From: Salinilacustrithrix flava
Lineage (GTDB): Bacteria > Actinomycetota > Acidimicrobiia > Acidimicrobiales > Salinilacustritrichaceae
DNA length: 64,000 nucleotides
Reading direction: 5' to 3'
NCBI GenBank assembly: GCA_024128875.1
Contig: JAMYFF010000001.1
Coordinates: forward strand, 1 to 64,000
Both the position numbers and the translations under genes were made by a program. The notes below the pieces were generated by a model. It saw only the letters and a program-made list of their open reading frames with translations. It was not told the DNA's origin and made no database searches. How positions within the stretch are numbered: position 1 is the first letter of the stretch; every line of letters begins with the position of its first letter. This document shows positions 16,635-26,153 of this stretch, piece after piece.

Positions 16635-17057
16635 ATGGCCTGGTTCCGTCGCCGCACCCCCGAGACCCCGGCGCCGACCGAGGCCGCCGCACCAGCGGCG
16701 AGCCAGGAGCTGGTGCCGATGGTCTCGGGCCAGTCGCTCGAGCGCACCGAGCGCGCCCTGAAGATGCTGGCCACCCAGTCGGCCCAGCTCCACGGGCACG
16801 TGGTCCAGCTCGAGCACCGGGTCGACGCCCTGTCCGACGCCCTGCTCGACCGCATGGACGTGCCGAGCAACGGCGACCTGCTCGAGGCCCGGATGCATTC
16901 CGCCCGGGTCGCGGCCGAGCTGTCCCGCCTCGAGGTCAACCTCGCGGCCCGCCTCGACGCCGTCCGCGACGAGCTGCGGGCCGTCCAGGGCCGAGACGCA
17001 GCCATCGACCTGCGCGAGCTGACCCCCAACGACACCGGCTGGACGCCGGCGCGCTGA
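16635..17057 (+). CDS. Small coiled-coil protein
   Basis: This 140-residue protein opens with a basic stretch (MAWFRRRTP), then a Pro/Ala/Glu-rich linker to about residue 30. The remainder is heptad-rich coiled coil (about 36-115), with Leu/Val/Ala at a and d positions. No membrane segment is present. TACCGT lies 6 nt before the ATG, suggesting a leaderless start. It converges with the UPF0182 gene. The function is unknown; a scaffold or tether role is only a guess. Confidence 0.68.
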   Translation: MAWFRRRTPETPAPTEAAAPAASQELVPMVSGQSLERTERALKMLATQSAQLHGHVVQLEHRVDALSDALLDRMDVPSNGDLLEARMHSARVAAELSRLEVNLAARLDAVRDELRAVQGRDAAIDLRELTPNDTGWTPAR

Positions 17058-17067
17058 GCCGCTCCCG

Positions 17068-20000
17068 CTAGGCCTCCTCGGACTCCTCGTCCTCGGGGTT
17101 GGTGGCCTCGGTCTCCGACGGCGGGGACGTGGTCGTGGTCGTCGATGCGGCCAGCAGCTCGAGCGCCTCGGTCACCAGCTCCTGGGCCTCCTCGGTCAGG
17201 GACTGGTACTCGCCGAGGTCCCCGGCGGTCAGCGCCGCCTGGGCGTCCTCGTAGAGCGCATTGGCGTCCTCGAGCAGCCGTGCGGCGCGCTCGTCCACCG
17301 AGCCGGTCGGGTCGTCGGGGTCGAGCGGCGCGTTGGGGTCATCGGGGACGTCCACCACCTCACGGTCCTCGTCCACGACCTCCTCGAGGTCCGGCACCTC
17401 ACCCAGCAGCTGGGTCAGCGCCTGCTCCAACGTGTCGGCGATCGCCACCTCCGACTCGTAGAAGGCGATGACCTTCTTCAGCTCGGGGATCCGGACCTGG
17501 TTGGACTCCACGTAGAACGGGCGCACGTAGACCAAGGACTCATCCACCGGCACGAGGATCAGGTTGCCGAGCTTCACGGTCGACTCACCGGTGCCGAGCA
17601 GCGTCTGGAGCTCCGACACGACCGGATCAGACTGCATGGCGTCAGCCACGATCGCCGGGCCGTCGGGCCGGTTCTGGCGGGGCATCTCGTAGGTGACCAG
17701 CTCGCCGTAGTTCTCGGGGTCCGACCGGGCCACCATGAACGCCGTCAGCAGCTGGTTGTCATCGGTCTCGCCGAACGGCACGAAGCTGCGCAGCATGACG
17801 AACTCGGCTTCATCCTCCCCGGGCAGCTGGGTGAGCAGGTAGTACGGGTCGACGCGGGCGCCCACCGACGGGCCGATCGGCTCGCCGGCGGCGTTCGTGG
17901 TCTGCGTGGCCGGGCCGGCGCCTGCGGTGCCTGGGTCCAGGGCGACGTTCCACGCATCGTTGTTGTTGTAGAAGGTCTGCGGGTCGTCCACGTGGTAGCG
18001 GGCCCACATGTTCGTCTGGATCCGGAAGAGGTCCTCCGGGTAGCGCAGGTGCTCGACGAGGTCGTCTGGCATGTCGGCGATGTCGACGAACAGATCGGGG
18101 AAGGCGCTGCGCCACGCCTGGATGATGGGGTCTTCGTCGTCGATCACGTAGAAGGTGACCGTGCCGTCGTAGGCGTCAACCACCGTCTTGACCGAGTTGC
18201 GGACGTAGTTCAAGCCCTTGTTCAGGCCGCTGGCGGCGGGCAAGCCGCCGTTGTCCGCGTCCTGCCCGTAGGGGAACCGGTCGGTCGTGGTGTAGGCGTC
18301 GATGATCCACTTCACCTCACCCTCGACGACCACCGGGTAGGGGTCGGCATCGAACTCGAGGAACGGCGCCAGCGTCTGGGCACGGTCGCGCACGTCGCGG
18401 ATGTAGTGGATCTGGGAGTCGCTCGTGATGAAGTCGGTGATCAAGGGGTCGTACTGGCCGAAGCGCAGCGAGAACGCGATGCGGCGCAGGTACGAGCCGA
18501 TGCCGACGCCGTCGGTGCCCTCGTAGCGGGTGAGCTGGGTCTCGTCGCCGATCTGGAAGTCCAGCTCGTCACGGCTGGCGCCGGTGATGCCGTAACCGCC
18601 CATGTTCTCGCCGAAGTAGATCTGCGGGCGCTCGAGCTCGAGGTCGGTGTTCTCCCGGACCGGCACCTGCTGGAGGAAGAAGTCGGGTCGGCCCTGCGGG
18701 GTCTTGGACGTGCCCGATGCCATGACCACGCCGTAGCCGTGGGTGTAGATGACGTGGTTGGCTTCCCAGGACCCGGTGGGGATGCCGGCCGTGTTGAGGT
18801 CGCGCACCGAGAGCACCACCTGGGTGGGTTCACCGTCGATGTCGTAGCGGTCAACGTCGACGTCGCTGAGCTGGTAGTACGGCAGCAGCTCCTCGAGGCG
18901 GGGGAACGTCTGGCCGAGCACGGTGGCCGAGGGGTCCCACAGGCGGATGTTGCGCACCGTGTTGCGGTTGTCGGTGAGGTCGACCTCGTCGGCATCTCGG
19001 TTCAGGTCGTAGTCGAAGCTGCCGACGTCGCCGAGGTCGAGCGCCTCGCGCGTGGCGGCGATGTTGCGCTCGATGTAGGGCTCCTCGGTCGAGGACTCGT
19101 TCGGCTCGACCTGGAAGCGCTGGATGAACTGGGGGTAGATGCCGCCGGCCACCACCGCGACCAGGCCCCAGAGGCCCACGCCGAGGATGGGCAGCACCCA
19201 GCCGCGGCGCCAGATGTTCACGATGAACAGGACGAAGCTCGCCGCCGAGATGAGGACCAGCAGGTTGAGCACCGGGAGCTGGGCGTTGACGTCGGTGTAG
19301 CCGGCGCCGTCGACGAAGCCGGTGCTCGAGGTGGTGAGCTCGAAGCGCTGCAGGTAGTAGCCCGCAGCCCGGATGAGCGCGAGGACGCCGAGCAGCACGG
19401 AGATGTGCGCCTTGACCTGCGAGGTCACCCGCGGGCCGACCGCACCGGGACCGGTGGGCTGGACCCGGATCCCGCCGTTGGCGAAGTGGGCGGCGACGGT
19501 GACGACGAGGATGATGAGGATCGAGGCGAACGCCCAGTCCGCGACCGAGGACAGGAAGGGCAGCCGGAAGATGTAGAAGCCGAGATCGGTGCCGAACTGG
19601 GCGTCCTGCTGGCCCCAGTCGCCGCCGTTGACGAAGAGCAGCCACGATCGCCACTCCTGGCTCATGCCGAGGCCGGCGATGAGGGCGAGGAACAGCGCCA
19701 CGCCGATGCGCAGCAGGCCCGTGCGGTGCCCGATGGCGTCCCGGAAGCGCTCGAGCGCCTCCTGCTCCGGACCGGCCGGGGGGAACTTCGGCGCCAGCCG
19801 GTCGGCGATGTAGAGGTTGGCCCAGCAGATGGCGAAGAAGATCACCACGAAGATCGCGGCCAGGGAGATCTGGGCTCCGAGCACGCCACGCCAGACGTCG
19901 TCGTACCCGAGCGAGTCGAACCACAGGAAGTCCGTGTAGAAGCCGGCGATGCCGCGCAGCGACGTGACCAGGACGAAGAGGGCGACGGCCGCGACGATCA

Positions 20001-20079
20001 GGATCGTGCGTCCACGGTTCGAACCGGCCGGGCGCGGACGGCGCGCGGCGGGGCTTGGCATGTCAGAGGGTGGGCGCAT
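17068..20079 (-). CDS. UPF0182 family membrane protein
   Basis: This 1003-residue protein matches the UPF0182 family found across actinobacteria. It has about seven hydrophobic segments in the first 310 residues, with the typical FYTDFLWFDSLGY loop after the first. A large extracytoplasmic domain follows (about 320-900), containing family-like stretches such as VIYTHGYGVVMA and MWARYHVDDP. The tail after 900 is acidic and helical, then Thr-rich (TTTTTSPPS). The length is in the family's range. The ATG at 20079 is preceded by TAGGCT at 11 nt; the in-frame ATG at 20061 is an alternative. The physiological role of UPF0182 is not established. Confidence 0.93.
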   Translation of the reverse strand: MRPPSDMPSPAARRPRPAGSNRGRTILIVAAVALFVLVTSLRGIAGFYTDFLWFDSLGYDDVWRGVLGAQISLAAIFVVIFFAICWANLYIADRLAPKFPPAGPEQEALERFRDAIGHRTGLLRIGVALFLALIAGLGMSQEWRSWLLFVNGGDWGQQDAQFGTDLGFYIFRLPFLSSVADWAFASILIILVVTVAAHFANGGIRVQPTGPGAVGPRVTSQVKAHISVLLGVLALIRAAGYYLQRFELTTSSTGFVDGAGYTDVNAQLPVLNLLVLISAASFVLFIVNIWRRGWVLPILGVGLWGLVAVVAGGIYPQFIQRFQVEPNESSTEEPYIERNIAATREALDLGDVGSFDYDLNRDADEVDLTDNRNTVRNIRLWDPSATVLGQTFPRLEELLPYYQLSDVDVDRYDIDGEPTQVVLSVRDLNTAGIPTGSWEANHVIYTHGYGVVMASGTSKTPQGRPDFFLQQVPVRENTDLELERPQIYFGENMGGYGITGASRDELDFQIGDETQLTRYEGTDGVGIGSYLRRIAFSLRFGQYDPLITDFITSDSQIHYIRDVRDRAQTLAPFLEFDADPYPVVVEGEVKWIIDAYTTTDRFPYGQDADNGGLPAASGLNKGLNYVRNSVKTVVDAYDGTVTFYVIDDEDPIIQAWRSAFPDLFVDIADMPDDLVEHLRYPEDLFRIQTNMWARYHVDDPQTFYNNNDAWNVALDPGTAGAGPATQTTNAAGEPIGPSVGARVDPYYLLTQLPGEDEAEFVMLRSFVPFGETDDNQLLTAFMVARSDPENYGELVTYEMPRQNRPDGPAIVADAMQSDPVVSELQTLLGTGESTVKLGNLILVPVDESLVYVRPFYVESNQVRIPELKKVIAFYESEVAIADTLEQALTQLLGEVPDLEEVVDEDREVVDVPDDPNAPLDPDDPTGSVDERAARLLEDANALYEDAQAALTAGDLGEYQSLTEEAQELVTEALELLAASTTTTTSPPSETEATNPEDEESEEA

Positions 20080-20155
20080 GGAGGGCGCGGAGCCTACCGA
20101 TGACTGGCGGGCTGGCCACCGCGAGTCGGGCCTCGAGGGCCTCGGCGGGTGGGGC

Positions 20156-22279
20156 TCAGCCCGTCACGAGGAGGCAGCGGCACCCGGGGTGGGCCTGTGG
20201 GCACGGGTCCCCGGTGGGGAAGGGCTCCCCCGCACCCACCTCGCCGGCCAGTGCGTTGTCCTGGGCGTCGGGGCACGGGCCCTGTGACGGGTCGATGAGC
20301 CACCTGACCCGGCCGTCGGGCTTTGCGGCGGTGAGGGTGCCGAGGGCGTAGGCCGAGAGCAGGGCGTCGTCGGCGACGGGCCCGATGTGCTGCACCTTCC
20401 ACTCCCGGTACAGGGCCCGGAGGCGCTCGTCGAGCTCGTCGGGATCGCCGTCGACCTCGGACGCCGAGCGCTCCACCCGGCGGCGGAACGGCTCGACCAG
20501 CGCGGCGCCGAGGGCCCGGGCCAGCGCCGTGACGTCAGCCGCGACCTCGCTCCCGGCGGCCTGCCCGCCGGCGGTGGCCGCGGCCTGCAGGTGCTTCTCG
20601 GCCAGGCGGGCGTAGCCGTCGACCTGGACCGGGAGGTCGGGCAGCAGCTCGGCCGCGGTGGTGGTCCCGCTGCGTCGCAGCAGATCCAGCAGCTCGTTCT
20701 GCTCGTCGGCCAGCCGGCGCTTGAGCGCCCGGTTCAGCTTGGTCTCGAGCGGGCCGAGCGCATCAGCGCGGGCGAGCAGCGCGGGCTCGTCGGCGAGGAA
20801 CTCGGCCGGCACCCGGTCGACGTCACCGCCGGGGCGGTCCTCGGCCTGCGCCTCCTCGGCGGGCTCGTCACCGGCGGCGACCGTGTCGCCCTCCACCGTG
20901 TCGTCCTCCACCGCGTCGACCGCTGCGACCGTGTCGTCATCCGCCGCCGCGACCGCGTCGGGCTCCACCTCGGCGGCATCGGTGCCGGCATCGACCACCT
21001 GGCGGGCCTTGGCGACGGACTCCTCCCGCTCGGCACGCAGCCGGGCGAACAGCTCGTCCACGTCGCCGCCGGGGGTGTGGGCATCGGCCTCGTCGGCGTC
21101 GAGCTCGGTGGCCTCGTGGTCCTCGACCTCCGCATCGGCCTCCGCCTCCGGCTCGGCCCCCGCTTCCGGTTCGGTCTCCTCGTCCGGCGCCGCGGGCTCG
21201 TCGACCGCGTCGTCGACGCCTTCGATGTCGGCTTCGGTCTCGGTGATCGGCGCCACGGTGTCGTCGGGCTCGACCGCATCGGCCTCGACCGCATCGGCCG
21301 TCGTGGTGGTCTCGGCCTCGTCGGGCTGGTCCTCGCCCTCGGACCGGTCCTCGTCGACCGTGCCCTCGCTGCCCGTGACCTCGCCGTCGTCGCCGTCCTC
21401 GTCGGCGTCCGCGGTCGGGGCGTTGGCCCCCACGATGCCGACGAAGCCGTCGGGCAGCTCCGGCTCGCCGGGGTCGGGCAGCGCATCGGCGAGCTGACCG
21501 GTGATGTCGTCGAGGTTCTCCCGCACCAGCCCGTAGGCGGCGAGGAGGCGCTCCCGGCCGTCGAGGAGCCGCTCGATGTGGTCCCGGGCGATGTCGCGGC
21601 GGCGCTGGAGGTCCTCGAGGATCCGGGTGCGGACCTCCTTGGCTTCGTTCACCATGCCCCGGCCCTCGTCGCGGGCCTCGGCCAGGATCGTCTCGGCCTC
21701 TTCCTCGGCCTCGGCGCGGCGGGCGTCGGCGGCGGCCCGTTCGGCCTCGATCGCCCCGGTGGCCTCGGCCCTCGTGCGCTCGGCGTCCTCGGCCGCCTCG
21801 GTGCGGATGCGCTCGGCCTCGGCGGTGGCCTCGGTGGTCGCCTGCTCGAGCGCGTGCTCGGCGTCGGTCGTGAGGGCGGTCGCGGTCGCCTTGGCCTCGT
21901 CGGTGAGCTTGTCGGCCTCGGCGGTGGCCTCCCGGATCATCCGGGCCGCGGACTCCTCGGCCTTGGACCGGATCTCCTCGGCGGCGCGCCGGGCGGTGGA
22001 GAGCACGGAGGCCGTCTCCGCGCCCACGAGCGACACCAGCTCGTCGTCGTCGAGGAGGGCCAGCTCGGGCGGCGGCGGCGCCGGGGCGGCGACCGGTGCG
22101 GCGGTGTCGATCTCGGCGATCCGCGCCTGCAGCTCGTCGACCAGCTCGTTGGTCGCTGCGATGCGCGCGGCGACGGTCTCCAGGAACTGGTCGACCGCTC
22201 GGGCGTCGTAGCGACGGGACGACCCCGGGAAGCGGACGTTCCGGAGATCGGCCGGATCGATGCGGGGGTCGTCGGTCAT
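20156..22279 (-). CDS. DivIVA-domain coiled-coil protein with unusual Cys-rich C-terminus
   Basis: The first ~55 of 707 residues carry a DivIVA/Wag31-type motif (VRFPGSSRRYDARAVDQFL), which in that family binds curved membrane and organises polar growth or division. A long Ala/Glu/Arg coiled coil follows (about 85-260), then a very acidic, low-complexity segment (about 280-470). A helical domain lies at about 490-650, ending in a Cys-rich tail with CPDAQDNAL, a G...P.G region and HPGCRC. That tail resembles the end of Mu gpF/SPP1 gp7-like phage head-morphogenesis (MuF) domains. The fusion is odd and the tail similarity is my reading, not a database hit. The ATG at 22279 has TAGGGT 9 nt upstream. 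Confidence 0.82.
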   Translation of the reverse strand: MTDDPRIDPADLRNVRFPGSSRRYDARAVDQFLETVAARIAATNELVDELQARIAEIDTAAPVAAPAPPPPELALLDDDELVSLVGAETASVLSTARRAAEEIRSKAEESAARMIREATAEADKLTDEAKATATALTTDAEHALEQATTEATAEAERIRTEAAEDAERTRAEATGAIEAERAAADARRAEAEEEAETILAEARDEGRGMVNEAKEVRTRILEDLQRRRDIARDHIERLLDGRERLLAAYGLVRENLDDITGQLADALPDPGEPELPDGFVGIVGANAPTADADEDGDDGEVTGSEGTVDEDRSEGEDQPDEAETTTTADAVEADAVEPDDTVAPITETEADIEGVDDAVDEPAAPDEETEPEAGAEPEAEADAEVEDHEATELDADEADAHTPGGDVDELFARLRAEREESVAKARQVVDAGTDAAEVEPDAVAAADDDTVAAVDAVEDDTVEGDTVAAGDEPAEEAQAEDRPGGDVDRVPAEFLADEPALLARADALGPLETKLNRALKRRLADEQNELLDLLRRSGTTTAAELLPDLPVQVDGYARLAEKHLQAAATAGGQAAGSEVAADVTALARALGAALVEPFRRRVERSASEVDGDPDELDERLRALYREWKVQHIGPVADDALLSAYALGTLTAAKPDGRVRWLIDPSQGPCPDAQDNALAGEVGAGEPFPTGDPCPQAHPGCRCLLVTG

Positions 22280-22356
22280 CGGGGAGCAACCCTACGCCTG
22301 CCCCTCCGGGCGCCGGTGGAGCCTCCGAGGACCCCCGCCCCGCCTGCGTCGACGCC

Positions 22357-23514
22357 CTACGAGGGGTCCAGACCCAGCACCTCGAGCAGCTCGACGAGCA
22401 CGTCGGAGGCCGGTCCGACGACCGGATCCAGGATCCCGCCACCCGGCGCTGGCGCGGGCGGCGCTGTCGTGGTCGTGGTCGTGGTGGTGGTGGTGGTGGT
22501 GACCGTGCTCGGTGGGGTGGTGGTCGTGTCGCCGGGGTCGACGGTCGTCGGGGCGGCGGGCTGCGTGGTCGTCGGTGCCGCCGTCGCATCGTCGGATGCG
22601 CCGATGGCCAGCTCGATCGCGTCGAGCACGGGAGCCGAGCTCACGCCCTGGTCGAGGGCGACCAGGCCCCACGGTGCGCCGGCGTCACGGAAGGAGAAGA
22701 CCTCCTGCCAGCGCTGGCGGGCGGTGCCCCGTCGACCCTGCACGGTGATGGCCGCGCCGACCAGCGTCTCGCCCGGCGGTCGGGCCGGGTCGAGCAGGTC
22801 CTCACCCAGCTCGCGCGCCTCCTCCAGGGCGGGCAGCACCGACCGGAAGAACGACATCGACCGGCCGTGCCCGGGCGGCAGGTCGCTGGTGTAGCCGCGG
22901 GCCAGCGCCTCGAGCTGTTCGCCGAAGGCGACCGCTTCGCCGAGGAAGCGCCGGTCCCACTCGTCGGTGCCGTCGTAGGTGATCGGCTCGGGCGCGGCGC
23001 CAGCCACGAGCACGAGGCGACGCAGCCCCACCAGCTCCGCCACGTCGCCGACCCCGGTCACCCGGGACCGACCCGCGTAGGCGCTCGCCACGAGGTCGTC
23101 GGCGTCCACGCGCAGCGCGCCCTGCGCGGTCAGCGTGGCCGTGTCCACCGACACCTGGGCGGGGAAGCCGTCGAGGACGAGGAGCTCGCCGCCGAGGACC
23201 CGGGGCGGCGCACCGACCGCCACGAGCGTGGCCGTGTCCTCCCGGGCCCGGAGCTCGTAGGTCGAGCCGTCGGCGAGCTCGAGGACCCCGGTGCCGGAGG
23301 TCATCGCCACCTGCTCCCCGAAGGCCAGCACCTCGTCCCCGTCGACCACCTCCCGGGTCGAGCCGTCGGCCGCCGTGACGGTCGCGGCGCCATCCACCTC
23401 GATGCGGGCGTGGTCGGGGCCGGGCCCGTGGGCGTCCTCCCGGAGCACCACGGCGAGCACCCCCGCGACGAGCACCAGGGCCGCGCACCCCGCGAGCACG
23501 GCCCGCCAAGTCAT
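22357..23514 (-). CDS. FecR-like membrane-anchored protein with Thr-rich tail
   Basis: This 385-residue protein has one N-terminal hydrophobic segment (about 4-24) and an extracytoplasmic FecR-type beta domain (about 35-120). That domain shows the pattern DGS..V..GD.V...........G..EL.DGS.Y.LR, followed by the second strand set GGELLVLDG. The middle is helical, followed by a Thr/Pro linker (about 310-360) with a run of about a dozen Thr, encoded by GGT repeats on the plus strand. Its ATG overlaps the stop of the upstream sensor kinase as ATGA, so the two are translationally coupled. FecR domains usually sense or transmit envelope signals; here the partner is probably the kinase rather than a sigma factor. 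Confidence 0.78.
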   Translation of the reverse strand: MTWRAVLAGCAALVLVAGVLAVVLREDAHGPGPDHARIEVDGAATVTAADGSTREVVDGDEVLAFGEQVAMTSGTGVLELADGSTYELRAREDTATLVAVGAPPRVLGGELLVLDGFPAQVSVDTATLTAQGALRVDADDLVASAYAGRSRVTGVGDVAELVGLRRLVLVAGAAPEPITYDGTDEWDRRFLGEAVAFGEQLEALARGYTSDLPPGHGRSMSFFRSVLPALEEARELGEDLLDPARPPGETLVGAAITVQGRRGTARQRWQEVFSFRDAGAPWGLVALDQGVSSAPVLDAIELAIGASDDATAAPTTTQPAAPTTVDPGDTTTTPPSTVTTTTTTTTTTTTAPPAPAPGGGILDPVVGPASDVLVELLEVLGLDPS

Positions 23515-26126
23515 GGCCGGGGCGCGGGTCGATCCAGCGGCAGGACCATCCGCACGGTGGTGCCCTTGCCGACCTCCGACGTGCACGACAGGTCGCCGCC
23601 GTGGGCCCGCACGATGCGGCTGACCAGGGCGAGGCCGAGGCCGAGACCGCCGAAGCGGCGGGTCATGGAGCCGTCGGCCTGGGCGAAGTCCTCGAAGATG
23701 GACTCCCGGCGGTCCGGGTCGATGCCGACGCCCTGGTCGTCCACCGCGAGCACGAGTCGGGGCCCGGCGCCGTTCTCGTGCACCGACGCGCTGACGCGGA
23801 TGCGGCCACCCTCGGGCGAGTACTTCACGGCGTTGTCGATCAGCTCGTCGAGGGCGACGTCGACGTAGCGGCGGTCGAGCACGGCCGGCGGCATGCGACG
23901 AGCGACCCGACGGGTGAGGCGGTGGGTGTCGGGCAGCCGGTCGTTCCACCGGTCGGCCAGGGCCTCGAGCAGCTGGCGGGCCTCGACCGGCTCCTCGTGC
24001 AGCTGCAGGCGGCCGGCGGCGAGGGTGGCGAACTGCACCAGCTGGTCGGTGACCCGGAGCAGCTTGCGGGCCGACTCGTGGATCTCGCCGGCGAAGCGCT
24101 TGGTCTGCTCGGGACCGAGGTCCCGGGTGGCGAGGATGTCGGCGTAGCCGAGGACGGGGGTCAGCGGGGTGCGCAGCTCGTGGCTCACGTTGGCGATGAA
24201 GTCGGTCTTCATCTGCTCGATCTCGCGCTCGCGGCGCACGTCGCGGAGCACGAAGACGGCGCCGGTGAGCATCCCTGCCGGACCTCGCAGCGGCCCGGCC
24301 GACACCGCCACCGGCACCGTGGTGCCATCGGTCCGGACCACGTCGAGGGCGGCCGACCAGGAGTCCACCACCGGCTTCACGAAGCGCGGCGTCACGTCGA
24401 CGCCGTCCTCGCCGGTGATCGTGCAGGCCTTCGCCAGCGTGCGGCCGATCACGTCGCGGGCCGGCAGGCCGATGAGCTCCTCCGCCGAGGCGTTGAAGTC
24501 CGTGATGCGGCCCCGGTCGTCGACGGCGACGAGCGCCTCGCCCATGCCGCCGACCACGCCCTCCAGCCGGCCGCGCAGTGCGGACTCCTGGTCCGCAGCC
24601 GAGCGCAGGTCGTCGGTCATCGACTGCAGCGACGCGGCCATCTGGTTGAAGGTCGAGGCCAGGACGCCGAGCTCGTCCTCGGCGCCGACCTCGGCACGGG
24701 CCGACAGGCGGCCCTGCTGCAGCTCCCCGGTGACGGTGGTGAGCCGGCTCAGCCCGGCGCCGATCCGGTTGCCGGCGTAGCCGGCGAGGACCATGGCCAG
24801 TGCCCCCGCACCGAGCGCGACCAGGAACAGCAGCCGGAACAGGTCCTGGCGGGTGGCGTCGATGCTGTTCTGGGGCAGGTTGATGACCACTGCCAGCGTG
24901 GGGGTCCCGTCCTGGTCGACGGTGTCGGCGACGACGAAGCGATCACCGTCCACCGTCGTGCGCCGCTCGCCCTCGCGCAGGGCGTCGCCCGCCAGCTCCA
25001 GCGTCTCGGGCGCGCTGGCCTGGGGTCCGGCGACGGCGTAGATGCGGCGCCGGTCGGCGACGGCCATGCCGATCCCTTCGTCGACCGACTCCTGGTCCGT
25101 GATCCGGTCGGCCAGGAACTCGTCGTCGAGCCGGGACGTGACGACGGCGACGCCGAGGAACTCGCCTGCGGCGTCGGTGATCGGCGCGGCGCCGATGGCG
25201 TAGGCGCGGTTCCCGACGATGCCCACCGCCTCGGTGGGCACCCTCGCCTCGAGCACCTCGGCGATGGTCGCGTCTCCCAGCAGCGAGATCCGCACGGCGT
25301 CGGACAGATCGAGGGACGCAGCGAGTCGACCGTCGGCGCCGTGGACGGTGATGGGACCGGGGAAGCGCACCTGCAGGACCGTGGTGCGGATGTTCACGAG
25401 CGCATCGGTCAGCTCGGCCCGGGCCACCTTGACCTCGCCCGGTGCGGCGGCCGGGTCGGTGGCCGTCCGGATCTGCCCCGGCAGCTGGGCCATGATCCGG
25501 CCGGTGAGCTCCGCGGCCACGAGGGCGGAGCTGCTGGTGTCGGTGAAGACCTGCGACTCGGTCTCGGCCCGGGCTTCGTAGCGGCGGGCGGCCTCGTCCT
25601 CGACGTTCTCGGCGATCACGACCGACAGGGCGATGGACAGGACGGTGACGACGAGCAGGACGACCGTGGCCGCGGCCATGGCGACCCGGGCCGCGATGGC
25701 CCGGCGGGAGGCCAGCACCAGGCCGATGCCGAACAGCACGGCGCCGAGGCCTCGGGCCACGTCGCCGGCGGTCTCCAGCTCGGCGGCGACGAGTCCTTCG
25801 GCCGCGGCCAGCGCGAGCACGCCGGCGGCGGCTGCACCCTGGGCCCCACGGCCGACCCGCCAGCTGGCGATCGCCGCTGCGAGGCCGGCGATGCCGCCGA
25901 GGCGGAGCCCGACCAGCACCGGGTCGCTGCCGTCGTCGAGCAGGAGCGAGCCGTGCAGGAAGGCGGCTGCGGCGAGCGCCGTCGACCCGACGACCAGCAG
26001 GGCCCGCCCGAGCGCGCGGCGGGCCAGCAGCTCCGGGCGGAGGGCCGTGATCGCGATCGCGGCGATGGCGGCCATGAACAGCGTGAACTCGGCGGCGAAC
26101 TGCAGCTGGGCCGCTTCCGTCGTCAT
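23511..26126 (-). CDS. Large membrane sensor histidine kinase (sensor-HAMP-PAS-HisKA-HATPase)
   Basis: In this 871-residue kinase, residues 1-180 hold about six hydrophobic helices, a multi-span N-terminal sensor. An extracytoplasmic Cache-like domain (about 190-430) follows, then a further helix, HAMP (about 460-515) and PAS (about 525-630). The HisKA motif SHELRTP has its phospho-acceptor His at about residue 649. The HATPase domain has an N box (ELIDNAVKYS) and G boxes (DDQGVGI, GGLGLGLAL). The ATG at 26126 is the only sensible start. No response regulator is adjacent, so it is an orphan kinase. The 4-nt overlap with the downstream FecR-like gene points to a shared job in envelope sensing. 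The signal is unknown. Confidence 0.93.
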   Translation of the reverse strand: MTTEAAQLQFAAEFTLFMAAIAAIAITALRPELLARRALGRALLVVGSTALAAAAFLHGSLLLDDGSDPVLVGLRLGGIAGLAAAIASWRVGRGAQGAAAAGVLALAAAEGLVAAELETAGDVARGLGAVLFGIGLVLASRRAIAARVAMAAATVVLLVVTVLSIALSVVIAENVEDEAARRYEARAETESQVFTDTSSSALVAAELTGRIMAQLPGQIRTATDPAAAPGEVKVARAELTDALVNIRTTVLQVRFPGPITVHGADGRLAASLDLSDAVRISLLGDATIAEVLEARVPTEAVGIVGNRAYAIGAAPITDAAGEFLGVAVVTSRLDDEFLADRITDQESVDEGIGMAVADRRRIYAVAGPQASAPETLELAGDALREGERRTTVDGDRFVVADTVDQDGTPTLAVVINLPQNSIDATRQDLFRLLFLVALGAGALAMVLAGYAGNRIGAGLSRLTTVTGELQQGRLSARAEVGAEDELGVLASTFNQMAASLQSMTDDLRSAADQESALRGRLEGVVGGMGEALVAVDDRGRITDFNASAEELIGLPARDVIGRTLAKACTITGEDGVDVTPRFVKPVVDSWSAALDVVRTDGTTVPVAVSAGPLRGPAGMLTGAVFVLRDVRREREIEQMKTDFIANVSHELRTPLTPVLGYADILATRDLGPEQTKRFAGEIHESARKLLRVTDQLVQFATLAAGRLQLHEEPVEARQLLEALADRWNDRLPDTHRLTRRVARRMPPAVLDRRYVDVALDELIDNAVKYSPEGGRIRVSASVHENGAGPRLVLAVDDQGVGIDPDRRESIFEDFAQADGSMTRRFGGLGLGLALVSRIVRAHGGDLSCTSEVGKGTTVRMVLPLDRPAPRP

Positions 26127-26153
26127 GCCAGGCCTACCGGATCAGGGAAGGGT

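Noticed and set aside
22468..22502. GTG/GTC-repeat tract as a possible phase-variable microsatellite
   Set aside because: It is made of triplets, so slippage would only change the length of the Thr linker and not the frame. It is ordinary for a Thr-rich wall-spanning linker.
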